Shown here: positions 46,294 to 59,272 of the stretch, piece after piece | Position numbering within the stretch: position 1 is the stretch's first letter | How the letters are laid out: the number at the start of each line of letters is the position of its first letter | Assembly (NCBI GenBank): GCA_036346255.1 | Contig: JAYEVH010000144.1 | Location: forward strand, 186,001-250,000 | Direction of reading: 5' to 3' | From: Ampelocalamus luodianensis | Lineage: Eukaryota > Streptophyta > Magnoliopsida > Poales > Poaceae | Length of the DNA stretch: 64,000 nt | The notes under the pieces: generated by a model | The model's database searches: none | What the model was told of the DNA's origin: nothing | The model's input: the letters and a program-made list of their open reading frames with translations, nothing else | Position numbers and translations under genes: made by a program

Positions 46294-49200
46294 GGGCTGT
46301 AGGTCCGTGGTGAACAGATTAACGACTTAGGTAACTTATCATCTTGTTAAAAATTTTGTTAATGGTTAATTAACTGAAAACCTGACACACTGGTGCACAG
46401 TAGGATGGGGTGGGTCAAGCATTGTATTTACGCTTCTATTATGTTGTATTGATGATTCCTGTTATGAGATGATCTTACATACCTATAATATGATTATTAT
46501 GAGTGAGAGTAGCTCTTGTTGAGAGGATTGAGGTCATGGTTGTGGCCCTGGGCTTTACCAGGTTACACCATTGTTCGTGGTAAGAGAAAAGGGAAGAAGA
46601 TTACCTCAGATATCTTAGTACAGGTGTTAATAGTGAGTATCTTTTGAAAAAAAAATTGTTCACTTCCTTGAATTTGAATTTGGTCAACTTTTGTCCAGTT
46701 GTAGTCGATGAATTTCTTTGGGTCAGTAGTTCATTACAGTTGATGGGTTCTTTTGAGAAGGGTTGATGTGTTTTCATTGGCTTAATTCCTCCTTAAAGCA
46801 ATTACTGTTTTTTCCAACTGTTGAGTTATTCTTGCGGCTAGTGGACTTGGTTAGTTGTCAAGATTGACCTCTATATTGGAGTTTTGTCTTTCTCGTCGGA
46901 AAACTTGACCCATTTGTGTGCTTGAAGTTTTTTTTTTGGTTAATGAAAGTTTTCTTTTGCAAGTCCTTTTGTATGTGGGAGCCTTGACTCAATGTACCTC
47001 CTTTGAGTGTTTGGAGTGTTGAAAATTGAAAGGTTCTTTTATGAAATAAAATGCTAAACCCTTTAGCGATGTTTTCTTGTGGTCAAGTGAGAGGTTATAA
47101 TCGAAGAAACTAGTGGATATGTATGGGTTACCAAGTTGGGTCTATAATGTGGTACATAATCAATCTTAACCAAGATCCTTGGAAGTGAAGCTAATAAATC
47201 TGGTGTTATCGCAGAGTAATTACATGATGAAGTTGTTTAATGGTATGACTATTTATACTGGAAATCCAAGATTTATTAAGAGGTGTGGTATATTGATGAT
47301 TCGGCCTGATTATTAAGATTGTGGAATTCGGTAGACTTATTGGATAGTTCGGAGTAGTGTGTCACAATGGATTAGTCTACCCATTAGTGATGGTTATCTT
47401 AGGGATGTGTTTGACTGATGCCTTAGAGGATATCAATCTAGAAATTTTGATAAACTGGTTACTTGATAGGCATACATAATTGCTAGATTGAAACAGGTAT
47501 GTCGGATTACATGAATGTTGAGGTAGTATCTTGTGAAACCCTATTTTACCAGAGAGGATATTATTGAATGTTTAATTATATTTTGCCCTAAACTCCGAGC
47601 ATAAAGTGGAATGTTGACTTTGTGTTTATAGATGGTTTGTGACTGTAAATAGAAGTGAGACCCTATTTGCATGCGTGATAAATATAATTGTCAAACGTTA
47701 ATGATAGTTGGTGTGGGTGTTGAGCAACACTAATGGTCAAGTGATGATTGAATAAGTAGTCTTTGGTAGCATGATCTTGTTAAAAGAGATTTGTTTCAAC
47801 CTCATAGTTGTGTTTCTTTTGGAGAGGTTTATGATGGGATTTTAATTGGTGACCCATGGTTGCATGATGGTGAAGTTGTTGGATTATAGTATGCCTATGA
47901 TGAGAGGGTCTTGGTATAACCTTTAATGTTGGGTAGTAGATTCCCTCTAATAAATAAATAAATAATAAAGGTGGTTGTTGTAGTGAGGTTGAAGATTTTG
48001 GTATACTCTCAATTGAGGATGAGATGATAAAGTGGTACATAACAGTTTGGTGAACTTTTGGGGGCTTTATAATGGAAAGTAGATGATGGCGATTCGCGTT
48101 AAGAATGTATCATTCTTGATGTTAGTAAGATTGTCTGCAAGGGATTGTGACTAGTGGGAAAGATGATGATTCTTTTAGAAAGAAGGTAATTTGGGCGCCA
48201 CAGTAATATTGGTTAAATGGAAAGTTTGGAGTTTTGTATCTGTGAGCTTTTAGTAGTTCATGCATCTGTGGTGGCTGAAATTGTTGAGAAAGGCGAGGCG
48301 TGAGAATGTTCTAATGGGTTTTAAGTGATTAATGTGAAACTGTTTTAAAGGTACTTCCTCTTTGGGTTGGCAGGTGTTGATGTAATCAAAGGAAAATTGT
48401 TTTCTCTGTTAAAGAAAAACAAAAGTGTACCATAAGTATTTGAGGTTGGAGTTCAAGATTGAAACCTGTAACTTCTCTAGCATTGCCACTTAAGTGTTTC
48501 TTGAGTCCCAAAAGCAGTGTTTTATTGTGATTTATTGATGTTTGAAACTCTCTTCTTGTGGAACATGTGCTCTCGTTGGTGGTCTCGTCTTTTGTTTTCG
48601 AGATTAGTTCCATCTGACTATTTCTCTTGGTCTTGTGCTCATTGTGAAGAATAGTGTTTCCTTATGTGTTAAAACTTGTATTTATTTGCTCTTTCCCATT
48701 TAGAAAAGATTAACCGACTTGGGTTGCAAGGTCTTATAGTGTGTAGTGTGGTGATTGGTTGGTGGAGATCAAGTGAACGGCCGCAGTGGGAATTAAGGGG
48801 GCCAAGGCTATTTGAAGATCAGTCGAAGGTGATTTTGTTTTGTCCTATAACCCTTGGAAAGAATTGGATTTAAATGGAATGATTATCGTTGAAATAAAAT
48901 AGATTAGTGTTGCAACTAGTGGAACCCATAGAGGACTATAATCCAAGAACCTTCACTCATTTTGGAATGTTGGGATTATCGGAAGTCTAGAAGCTTGATC
49001 AATGTTTTTTTTGGAGTATCGCGACTACGTAATTTAGCAAGGTTGGGTAGGTGATCTGTGATGGTGTAATGAGAGTAAGATTAGTGAAGTAATCTAACTG
49101 CAATGTCAATAGATGAGATAGTAGGTAGGGTTGAGTTGTCGGTAGGTATACCTTGGCTTTAGTGAATAACCTTCGGGGAGATAGAATTCTTCTAAAGGAC

Positions 49201-50474
49201 AATTTGGTCAAGAAAATTTTACATGTGGATGGTAAGTATGTTTAGAGTGAGGGAATTTTAGTAAATGAATCTGAGGATTACTTGATCTTTTATACGAGAA
49301 GTTTGTTGTAGGAGTCTTGGAGGTTGAATTTGGGCTTTGTAATTTTTATGTTGGTACCTTGGTTGCCAATGATTATGTGTAAAAGTAGTAGAATAAGAGT
49401 GGATTTCGAGTAGTGGGATGATCATTGATCGTATCCTTTGGGGGTAGTAAATGAGGGAGTGTGATGTGAATTTCAAATTGTTGTATTGGGAATTATTTTA
49501 GTCAAAGTAATTCATTCAGCAGAGAAGTTGGCTATAGTGCAATATTGTGGACTGGAAGAGTCTCCCTGCATAAGTGTGGATTGCGTGTTCGGTAGAACAT
49601 AGCTTTGAGGTTGCCAATTTAAAAGAAATGAGTTAATGTGTGATGCGATGATTTGGGATCCTATGGTTTAAGAGAAAGATAAAGTCTTAAAAGAAAGATT
49701 TTGAAAAAGGGTGTGATCTTGGATAGTGAGAGTTACTTGAACTATGTGGCTATGATGGATGATGATTACAAATTGAGTTGGTTCTTGTCGGTACGTGAGA
49801 TTCCTTCCACTTAAGAAAATTTTTTTTGTCAATCTGTTTTTTTGAGTGATTTCGCTTTTGGTGTGTGTGGCATTTATTTCTAAACTGCCTACTTGAAGAG
49901 TGGAAAAGTTTTTGTAGTAAATCCATTGATCTTGGAATGGACTCTTCTAAGGGAAGTTGGTTTCGAGTTGGATGCTTTATGACTCCTTTGTTTTCAGTTG
50001 AGTTCCTCGGATAGGTAAGTTGGTAGGCGAGTTCTTTGTGCGTCCCTTGTTAAAGGAGATGTTGCTGCATAGGTAAAGTGATCGATCGAGAGTTGGAACA
50101 AGAGTTCCGTGTGTTTTGAGCGACAGTATACTTGGTACCAAAAGGAAGTGTAACCAAAGGTGTGTTGGATAGATTCCTTAGTCACAGAATTTGTAGATTG
50201 GCGTATCGCTAGGGTCTGTTGGCCTATGTGTAAGACCTTACTTTTGAGTCCCGTGTGTTGAGTGTGTATGTAAGGGTCGAGACTAGTGTTGAAGTGAAAG
50301 ATGCTGGTATCCGTTAAGGTGATAGGATCATATAAGTCCGAGAGGAGTGACTTGTGAATTGGAATCTCGCATGCAGGCGGTGTGTGGATTGTTCACGAGT
50401 GGTGGTAACGTTAGCAAGTTTCAATGTGATTATTCTTTGACTTTAAGGGTGGTTAGAATTCGGTCGAATTACAT
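46294..50474 (+). other. Element B internal region, apparently non-coding
   Basis: The region is TG-rich, with stops in all frames and no frame longer than about 90 codons. I searched by eye for zinc-knuckle, DTG/DSG, YxDD, DALSR, HHCC and DDE motifs and found none. Either it never coded (LARD type) or it is a gag-pol decayed beyond recognition. The near-identical LTRs argue against long decay after insertion. Confidence 0.6.
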
Positions 50475-50487
50475 TTAAGGGGTAGAA
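50475..50487 (+). other. Polypurine tract of element B
   Basis: TTAAGGGGTAGAA lies directly before the 3' LTR start TGTAATACTC. The tract of element C (minus, near 54,215) has almost the same sequence. Confidence 0.8.
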
Positions 50488-51889
50488 TGTAATACTCAGT
50501 AGAATTTGAGGGAAAGTCAATTATTCGAAGAAAAATGGACTATTTAGAAATTGATCCAGGAGGAGGATCAAATAGAAAGTACTTAATTAAATAGGTAACG
50601 GAGGGGTTCGCAGCATTATTTGGGCAACTTGGGCCTGGGCCTTGGCCCATTAGGCCATGAGGTGGCCGGCCACTTAAGGGGGGGAGGCACCCCTTTTCTT
50701 GCCCAAACCCTAGCCGCCTCCCCTTCTCCCCTCTTGTGCCGCCTCCTCATCCCCTCTCCCTTGCAGCCTCTCCTCCCCTCTTCCTTGGTTGAGCCACCTC
50801 CCCGGCAGCTCCTCCTGCGATTTTCAAGGGTATCAAAGAGGTTCCTTCGCTGTTCTTTTGGTTTTAGATGCGTTTACGATTTCTTTTAGCAGATCATTTA
50901 ATTTTGCTGCTAGATTGCTTTTCTGTCCAGTTTAGTGCGCGGCAATGTTCGCATCCTTAGAAGCATAATTTGGGAATCCCGTCTCCTAGAGAAGTGTGGA
51001 TATTGTTCTTAGCTTTCAGTGGCCGCCAAGAACACCGGATTCCGACATTCGAGTTAAAAGTTATGTTATTTTTAGTGTTTACTATCCAGAATCCTGACGA
51101 GAATCTGCAGTCATCTTGTTTAATAAATAATAAATTGTTAAGTGCCGAATTAGAACTTGGGATCTCCTAGAGAGTTGTAGTTTATCTCGTTACCTTTCAT
51201 TGCCGACAAGAATCACGTCATTTGGACCTCTGTAGCAAAAGTTATGACTTTTCTTAGGGGGTCTGTGCTGTGGAATGGTGGTTGGTCTGACAGGTTTTAG
51301 TGTTTCGACTTAAGCGTGTATTTAGAGGAAAAATCAGAGGGGCTCACCATAATGAAAAATGTAGATAATCCTTCCAGATTTCAGGAAAACTAAAGATCAC
51401 GAAATTCAGACGAACGTAGAGAAAGTTATGATAATTTCATTGTTGCTGTCCAGAGACCCGACGCGAGAATTGATACTCTGTTGTTTGGTTTGGTAGGGCT
51501 AGTAAAGGGCCGAATCAGAGAACCTCACCAACTAGGTTTAGAAGGGGAATTCAATAACCTTTTCAGATTGTCCAAGATCAATCCATTTGGATTTCTGTGC
51601 ATTTAGTTATGATTTTTCGAAGGGGGCTGTTCTCTGGAAAAGAAAACTGACAGCTAGCAATAGAGTTGGGGATCGCGTTTAGTGGACGATGTGCTCATTT
51701 TGTGTTTATGGTTTTGTTATTAGACTTATATGGTAGCCTTAGCATGTCTCAATTGTATGTCCAGGTATGGGTTTGGCTCCGGGAGCAGTACCTCATCCTC
51801 GACATCCACCTTCGCACGGTTGAGGCAAGTGCTTTGTTTGTTAAATGGGTGTGATTGATTGGCTATGCTTGTGTGTTTTGTGATATATG
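50488..51889 (+). repeat. 3' LTR of element B, first 1.4 kb
   Basis: Colinear with 43,983 to about 45,396 and cut at ...GTGATATATG by element C. The 5' LTR continues there with GTTGCATAGTAAG, so the last ~0.9 kb of this LTR should follow C. Confidence 0.9.
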
Positions 51890-54207
51890 TGTGAGGACCC
51901 CGGTTTATTCGACTTGTAATGCTTAGCCTTCCATTGACCCTAGCATCACAATTCAAATAAACCAAGCCTCAGGATATGTATACTTCCCAGAAATGCAGTA
52001 TACACACCCCGTTACAAAATTATGCATCAATTCCATACACGAGAGGTTACAATATCAAAACTTCATAAAATACAACAGAATTAACTTACAAGATAAATAA
52101 CAAACTACACAGCGGAAGCAAAAGCCATAAGATGACAATAAATAAAAGAGCCAATTAGTGTGTCTTTACCCACAAGGCAACCAACCGGGCCGCCAAGCTA
52201 GTCGTCAAACCCGCAGCACATCTCACAAAAGGGAAGCCCATGGGGCTCACCTTCTTCCTCTGCAACAAAAACATTAAGCAAAGCATCTGAGTACAAAAAT
52301 TGTTTTTGTACTGCAAGACCGACGTGTAAGGGTAATGAACTATAATTTAACTACATGCAAGCTTTATTTAAGTGGAGGGCTCTGGACTTACTTTTAGCGA
52401 AAGCAAGTTTTCTTTTGCAATAATGTAATAGTTTGAAAGCGGTTTAACAATTCAAATTTTATTTGCGAAATAACAGCGATACTGATGAAGTAGTAACAAA
52501 AGACATCACGAGATGACCAACCCAATGGCCATCACAACAATAGTATGAACACCCGTTCATACGAACCCATCAAGTTTTAATTAAAAGGTTGTAGTCTAAC
52601 TCTTGAAAAGCTTACCCAAGCGTGTCCATCACCTAGGACGAGACTATTCGAATAGTTTTAACCTGCAGGGTGTACCATCAGTACCCACACTTGAGACCGC
52701 CTTTAAGCCAAAGCACACTACAGAGGTATCTTTGTGACTAAGTCCTACGAGACTTTTCCAATATTGTGTATTAACTACGAGCCGCTCGTATGGATAGAAA
52801 TCCATACGCTTACATGGTAAAGCCGAAAAGACAACTACCCACTCGAGGATAAAGCTTTTGGACAACTACCATGCTCCCACCTCCATCCCTCCTGCGACCT
52901 CCTGCGACCGGAGCCAATACACGCCAAAGTACTAGGTCAAGAGAGGTCCCATATACTCTAGTGTGGTTAGCACGCGAAATGCTGGATAAAAATTCACTCA
53001 CAAGATGTTCGGTCCTTAATTGACCCGGCACCATTCGATCACACCAAGAATCACACCATCTTACCATTGTTCCCACGTCGAAATCATTTTGTTTTTGGTT
53101 TTAGTTTTCACAATTAAACATAGCAAAAGAATCTTTGAATCATAAGTTATAATAATTTTGTGTGATCAAAGTTATCGACTAAGTCGATAACCGCCCAATC
53201 TACCGGTATCTAAGCACCGCGCTGGGTGGCTGGGATGTGACGCATGGAAAAATGGCGATGGGGATGGGAGTTTGGTTGGAGAAAAAAGCGCGATGTAGAT
53301 GTATGGTTTTGGTGATGTTTGACTTGTTGTTAAAAATAGAAAATTAATTGAAAGATTACAAAATTTTGAAGGTGAGTTACTTAGTTGTTCCAGAACCTAG
53401 GAAAAATATTTGTAGACACTGTTCACAAGAGATGTTGTTTGAAAGAGAAATGGGTTAGAGAAATAGCAGGGAAAAGAATAGACATGCAGACGTTTCATCT
53501 GCTACTTCTTTTCTCTTCTCGCGTAATCGCTCAAACTATTATGTATGCGCAAACGGATTGCAGAAATGGGTTGGTCGTGCGATGACGATCACGGTGGTAC
53601 GACATGCATGGCTTGGTTTTGAGTTTTTAGATGAGATTTGAAGGAGAGAAGCGAAGGGAGTTAGCAGGAACGGAAAAGAAGGGACACGTAGGCGTTTCAC
53701 CAGCGGTCGGTCGAACCAGAAGAGAAAGATGATGATAATAATGCATGCATCATGACATGATTTTTGTGATGCATGTGAAAACATAAAATCAAAATAATTA
53801 AATTTTTAATTGCAATTTTCCTAACAATTTGATTTAATATTGATTATTATTACTTGATGTGAGAAAATTGCAAAACGTGCTTTAATTAATTCCTCCATTT
53901 ATATTTAGAATAATTATACTGAGTCTAGATTTTAAGTTATCACTTTCATTTCTATTTGTTTTATTTATCTATTAGGTTGGTGTTTTAAATTCAAACTCAA
54001 AGTTGAACATGCAAATTAATCAGGGAACCAATTAAGCTCCAAAAATTCCAGAAAATCCAACAAGCATGTCAGAGAATATAAAATCCAACTAAAATATTCC
54101 CACACTTGAAACCTATTTGCTGCAGCAAAAGTTTTTAAAAGTCCAAAATTTCACAAATGCACATTAGATGCTTAACTAATCCAACTTAGGGTTTTGGGTA
54201 CATTACA
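51890..54207 (-). repeat. 3' LTR of element C, internally deleted
   Basis: On + it starts TGTGAGGACCCC and ends GGTACATTACA. The first 1.33 kb match 61,247-62,565. At 53,215 it switches to sequence without counterpart in the visible 5' LTR. Palindromes: CTATTCGAATAG at 52644-52655 and TATCGACTAAGTCGATA at 53173-53189. Confidence 0.75.
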
Positions 54208-55171
54208 AATCTACCCCTTAAGCAGAATCTCGTCCGAGATTCCGGTGTTCGAACGAAGGTGTGGCAACCTAGGTGGGTTTGGTCACGGGTCACTTTCGGA
54301 TTTTTACAGATCGAACTCAAATCGAATCCGAGAGGTTTTGAACGTTTTAGGTGCTAAAGTGGGAAGCTTTGTTGAAGGATTCGAATGTCTTTCGATAAGT
54401 GTTTTCTAAGGGTTCTTTTCAACTCTAAACGAAATGGACCATCCGTTGTCTTGATTTCCTTCGAGATAGTGCCGAAGATCATGACGCGATATCCGACGCG
54501 TGTCGCCATCTGTTTCCTTTCCATTGCTTTGTTTAACCTTTCCTTTCTTGATTCAAGATAATTTGACATCATGCTTCACGCCGTCTTCGGTAGTATGAAA
54601 GACTCGGCTCAATCGATCGACCGAAAGGAACATCGATCGATAGAACGGAAAGACTAGTTAGATGGTAACCTAGTATCAACACCGAGTTCATGTAGAGAAG
54701 AGAAGTCAAGCAAGGTTTAAGGTGGTCTCGCTAATCTCACCTCTCTAGTTCTATTTGCTTGGTGGGATAGGAATTGCACAGATGAATGCACGAGGATGCA
54801 TGTGTGCAAATTAGTCCTACGGCAAATTTTAAATTTTGATTAGTGAGAGTGCAAATGGTCACATGTATGCCTACATGCTTCTTGTTCTCTGTGACTTGAT
54901 TAACATGACATGCTTGACTTAATTTAGAAACTATATGCATGATCAAAGTATGAGAATCAAGATGTCTAACAAGTATTTTGAGGTATCTGCTACTCCCCTT
55001 AAATTTTTCGGTACATGAAAGATAAGTTGAAGAAAGAATGGGCAATAGGTGAGAGAATGACAATGAGTATGCAATTTAATTCTAACATGTACTAACTACT
55101 CCAAAAGGTTCTGACATAGTTGCTATACATGTCGTCCGTAGGCGATGTGCAACTACTTGGAACAAGGAGAG
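54208..55171 (-). other. Element C internal region, 3' part
   Basis: It begins (minus strand reading towards 54,208) with unrecognised sequence and ends with the polypurine tract TTAAGGGGTAGATT at 54,208-54,221. A charged minus-strand frame at 54,354-54,572 has no known domain. The last five bases (gagag) are the left target duplication of D. Confidence 0.55.
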
Positions 55172-55961
55172 TGTGAGGACCCCGGTTTATTCGGCTTGTA
55201 CTGTTTAACCATCCACTTGGTCCTAACAGTACAAATCAAATAAACCAAGCCTCGAGATATGTATACTTCCTGCACTGCAGTATACACACCCCGTTACAAA
55301 ATCATGCATCAATTCCATTCATACACATAGAGCCGAAGCAAAAGCAACAACTGAAAGACATAGATAATATAAAAAGAGTTATTACAAAAGAGAGGCCGAC
55401 CGGCCAAAAGTCATACAAATAAGTAAATACACAGCGGAAGCAAAATGGCCATAAGATGGCGATAAACAAAAGCCAATCGGTGTGCCTTTACCCACAAGGC
55501 AACCAACCGGACCGCCAAGCTAATCGTCCCAGACGGCGCCGCAACACAACTCACAAAAGTGTGGCCCTTGGGGCTCACCTTCTTCCTCTGCAACAATTAA
55601 TATTAAGCAAGCGGATGAGTACAAAACTTGTTTTTGTACTACAAGACCGACGTGTGAGATAAAGAACTATAATTAACTACATGCAAGCTTTATTTAAGTG
55701 GATGAGGCTCGACTTATTTTGACATAAAGCAAGTTTTCATTTGCAATAAGGTAATAGATTCAAAGCAAGTTTGCAATTAACTTTTATTGTTCAAATAAAA
55801 GAGAGACAATAATAACATAGATAGAGAACAACACCAACCTAGAAGTGACTAACCCATAGTCACCACAACAATAGCATGAAGTACCCTTCATACCACCCAT
55901 GTCAAGTTTAAGTTTTCAAAGGTTGTAGTCTAGTTCTTGCACAACCTTACCAAGCATGTCC

Positions 55962-56030
55962 ATAACCTAGGACGAGGCTATTCGAATAGTTTTAACCTGC
56001 AGGGGTGTACCAATGTACCCACACGATAGA
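55962..56030. repeat. Conserved palindromic module (reference copy in LTR D)
   Basis: GTCCATAACCTAGGAC (GTCC/GGAC stem, 8-base loop) is followed by GAGG, then the 12-bp perfect palindrome CTATTCGAATAG, then TTTTAACCTGCAGG and GGTGTACCAATGTACCC, itself able to fold. In other LTRs the palindrome is invariant while the flanks vary, with the GTCC/GGAC stem mostly kept. It lies about 0.8 kb from the LTR's 3' end. Function unknown. Confidence 0.85.
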
Positions 56031-57360
56031 CCGCCTTTCCACCGACCACAGTTAGCACACTTCCTTTGGTATGCGAGCATGGCTAAGTCTAACAAGACGC
56101 TTTCCAATGGACGATGCTAATTAAGAGCCGCAACTCCACGGAGAAGGACACATTAGACAGCCTAACCGGTCTGCTAATGCTCCCCTCCAAAACACACACA
56201 CACAAGAACACACCCACCGACCAGCTCATAATTAACACCTCCCAAAGTACTTAGTCAAGAGAGGTTCCATATCCCCTCGTGTGGTTAGCACGCATAAGCG
56301 CTTGGCTTAGTGACACAAGTAACTCGGTCCTTGGGGACTTAGGCACCATTCCACACACCCAACAGATCACATCAACATACCATTGTGCCCAAGTCAAGAT
56401 ATAGTTTTGTTTTCAGCTTTTGATTTGTAAATCAATAAAACACAAGGGTTGGACATAATGGAGTAGTATAAGTATTTGTGTGATCAAGATCATCGACTAA
56501 GTCGATGGTCGCCCAATACTACCGATACTAGGCATGGCTAAGCAATATTTATTCGAAATCTACTAAGTGACAAGAGCTCATCCAACGAACTCTAATCACA
56601 AACAAATAACCTAGGCTCGTGTAGTAGAGGATAATCATTTACCTACAGATTATGCAACTAGAGGATTAACTAATCAATTTAACAACAAAATAGCAATGCA
56701 TACATAGAAGTTAAACAAAATATTAGACTTTAAAAGTAATGGGATTAATGGGAAATGATCAAACTTCTTGCCTGCTTGGTGTTGCTCAACTTGTTGCGGA
56801 GGGTCGTTCTCGGGATTACCATAAATATCGAATCCTAAGCGGAAGAGCGAAAACAACCAATAAGACGAGCAACACTTAAACAAAGAGCAAGCAAAAATTA
56901 TCCAAATGTGACGAAATTTATACACAAGGTAAAATACGAACATACCTAGACATAGAAACTGGAAAAACTTAATTTGGATTTGTGGTGCAAAGATATTCTC
57001 TAAAAACCTAATTTCGCCATAATTAGCACTGTAGCAAAAATATTTTCTAGAAAGATTTTGAAGCTGAAATTTTATGGTAGCTACCTACTGGTATAGTGGT
57101 AACCCATATAAAATTTCAGGTCATTTGGAGTTAAAATGATTTAGTTATGATTTTCTAAGTTTTAAATCTAAGACATGATTAATTTCAGATTAAAGATTAC
57201 TGCAAAACCTATACTAAGCTAAAGTACTTTATGAGATGCATTTATCGAACTTTAGTTTGTTAAATTTTGAGCTACTGAGAGAAAAAGTTACGCAATTTTG
57301 AAGTTTAAAACAATTAATATGTGCAAATAAAAGCTTTTGGACTAAACTGGAAAACCCATA

Positions 57361-58470
57361 AAATCGGGAGGTCGTGGGCGTTGATCAAAGATCGCACGGC
57401 TCACGATCTCGATGCTAAAACCCCATACGAGCACTGGCGCAAAGACCTCATCGCGCCAAGGAGGTCTTAGCCGTTAGATCTAGACTTGATGGTCCGAATC
57501 TAACGAGGAGGTCCTAGACGGCAAGATCTAGCGAGGAGGTCTAAGCCGTAGATCTTGAATCCAATGGCTACGACCGGTGCGCGACGGCGACGCAAAGGAG
57601 GTCCTCGCGCCTGCAGAGGTCGTGACCGTCGGATCAAGATCCGCGGTCCCGAGCACTAGGGGAGGTCTAAAGGTCAACGATTGATCGACGAGATCTTAAC
57701 GGCTCGGATCTCCCATAGGAGGTCTGGGCGGTTGAGATCTACCGAGGAGGTTCAGCCCGTTAGATCTAAATCTAACGGTCCGTAGGCTGGGTGGAGGTCC
57801 TGAAGCGGTCACGATCTCCGGTGGGAGGTCTGAAGCGACTAAGATGAAGCGAGGAGGTCGGGGACGGCTAGGATTTCACCGAGGAGGTCATGGATGGCCA
57901 TGATCTTCGCGGGAGGTCCTACGCGACAGTGTTCAATAGAGAGAGTGCGGACGGTTCGGATCTCCGTGGGAGGTCATGAACGGTCGGATCCGAGCGGAGG
58001 AGGTCTACGACTTCTTCACAAAGGGCCGAGGTGGTCTTTTTGCAAAGAGGACCTAAGCGTAGTTTTGAAGGTTCTCTTTACAAATGACCAGGGTGGTCTT
58101 TGCACAAGAGGACCTTGGTGGGGTGGCTCGGGGTGGTTTTTCAAAACGACTAAGGAAAGACTTTTTGCAAAGAGGACCCCAAGGAGGTCAGGAGAGGCGG
58201 TTTTGACAAAGACGACCAGGGTGACCTTTTCGCATGAGAGGACCTCAAGGAGGTCTTTGCAAGAGGACCCCAAGGAGGAGGGTGATCCTAGCGGTGGGAT
58301 TTAGCCTACGGAGGTCTTTAATGGCCGAGGATACGATTAGGGGGAGGTCCAGAGACTTAGGATTTTTCGGAAAAGATCCTAAGGCCCACATCTACACTTG
58401 GAGAGGTCGTGAATGGCTAAGATTAGCCCGAGGAGGTCCAAGAGTGGATTTAAAGGCGCAGGACCTCCGG
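57361..58470. repeat. GGAGGTC/AGATCT and TTTGCAAA array in LTR D
   Basis: Same order as in G: first GGAGGTC...AGATCT units, then GTGGTCTTTTTGCAAAGAGGAC units (about 58,030-58,270), then a few further GGAGGTC units. Small unit-number differences from G, and an extra segment at about 58,330-58,440 with no counterpart in G, show the array evolves by unit gain and loss. Confidence 0.8.
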
Positions 58471-59266
58471 ACAACGACAAAAGGTGGCAGCTAAGACAAA
58501 TTAAAAGCATCTAATGATTGACAATAAATGAATCCAATCAGGAGCACTAAAAGATTTCCAGACTTTAGTTCTAAACCCACGGCCCACACGTCAGTGACTC
58601 CACGGCACATATTAAGACACCATTAACGCACCAAATGATAAGCAATGATGAGCATTAAAGTCATCAGAAGAACATGGCGACAACGGGAGGTCTTGATCGA
58701 CAAACCCGAAAGGCGTGTTCCCGACTTGCCGCCGGCGATGTGGACCTCGTCGGAAACCAAGAACACGGATGAGTCCCAAATAGGAGGAGAACCTAAAGGT
58801 GCCAGCAGCTAGGCTAAAGCGCACCCTACCGCTGGCTGGAGATGACCGAAGGAGGCTAAATACAAAGAAGACGAAAAGCTACGAGGTTCAAAATGACCGG
58901 GCTTCAACACTAAGGTACTTACGAGGAACGAAGGAGGCCCAAGAATGGTGCGGGAGCTCCGGTGACGGTGGAAGTCGCGGAGGTGAAGAAGACGAAGCTC
59001 CCGGCCACGAACAACAGGCTCCTACTTTGTCAACCTCTGTGAAGGTTTAAACAAAGCAAATTAGGGAGATTTGGAGGTGACCAAGAGAACAAAAGACAGC
59101 CAACAACTGCAATATTGAACCACTGGAGCTCGGAGGTCGCCGGAGAGCTCCAAAGTTCAAAGAATGGTGGCAGAGGCTTTCGGGTGTTTTGAGCACAAGA
59201 GCAGAGAAAGGAGCTAGGGTTGAAAAGGAGTGTCTAAAGAAGCTTAGATAGAAAGCTTGGGCTTCT

Positions 59267-59272
59267 AATATA
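59267..59272 (-). promoter_or_regulatory. TATA-like site of LTR D
   Basis: The minus strand reads GCTATATTAGAAGC at the position equivalent to the TATA box of G. One base differs from G's TATATATG. Confidence 0.4.

Larger units (their letters stand above)
43983..51889 (+). mobile_element. Element 'B': non-autonomous LTR retrotransposon (LARD-like)
   Basis: B has a 5' LTR (43,983-46,279), a perfect PBS, a 4.2-kb internal region without recognisable gag-pol, a polypurine tract and a 3' LTR from 50,488. The 3' LTR is interrupted at 51,889 by element C, so B's end is outside the window. By eye the LTRs differ by about 15 substitutions and several small indels over 1.4 kb, roughly 1%, so B is recent. 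aagtc (43978-43982) is the left target-duplication candidate. Confidence 0.85.

Noticed and set aside
46294..50474. Hidden gag-pol in element B
   Set aside because: No zinc knuckle, protease, RT, RNase H or integrase motif was seen in any frame. A profile search would be needed to exclude extreme decay.
54354..54572. Charged 72-codon minus-strand frame inside element C
   Set aside because: Lys/Arg-rich but without motif. It could be a gag trace, but nothing supports this.
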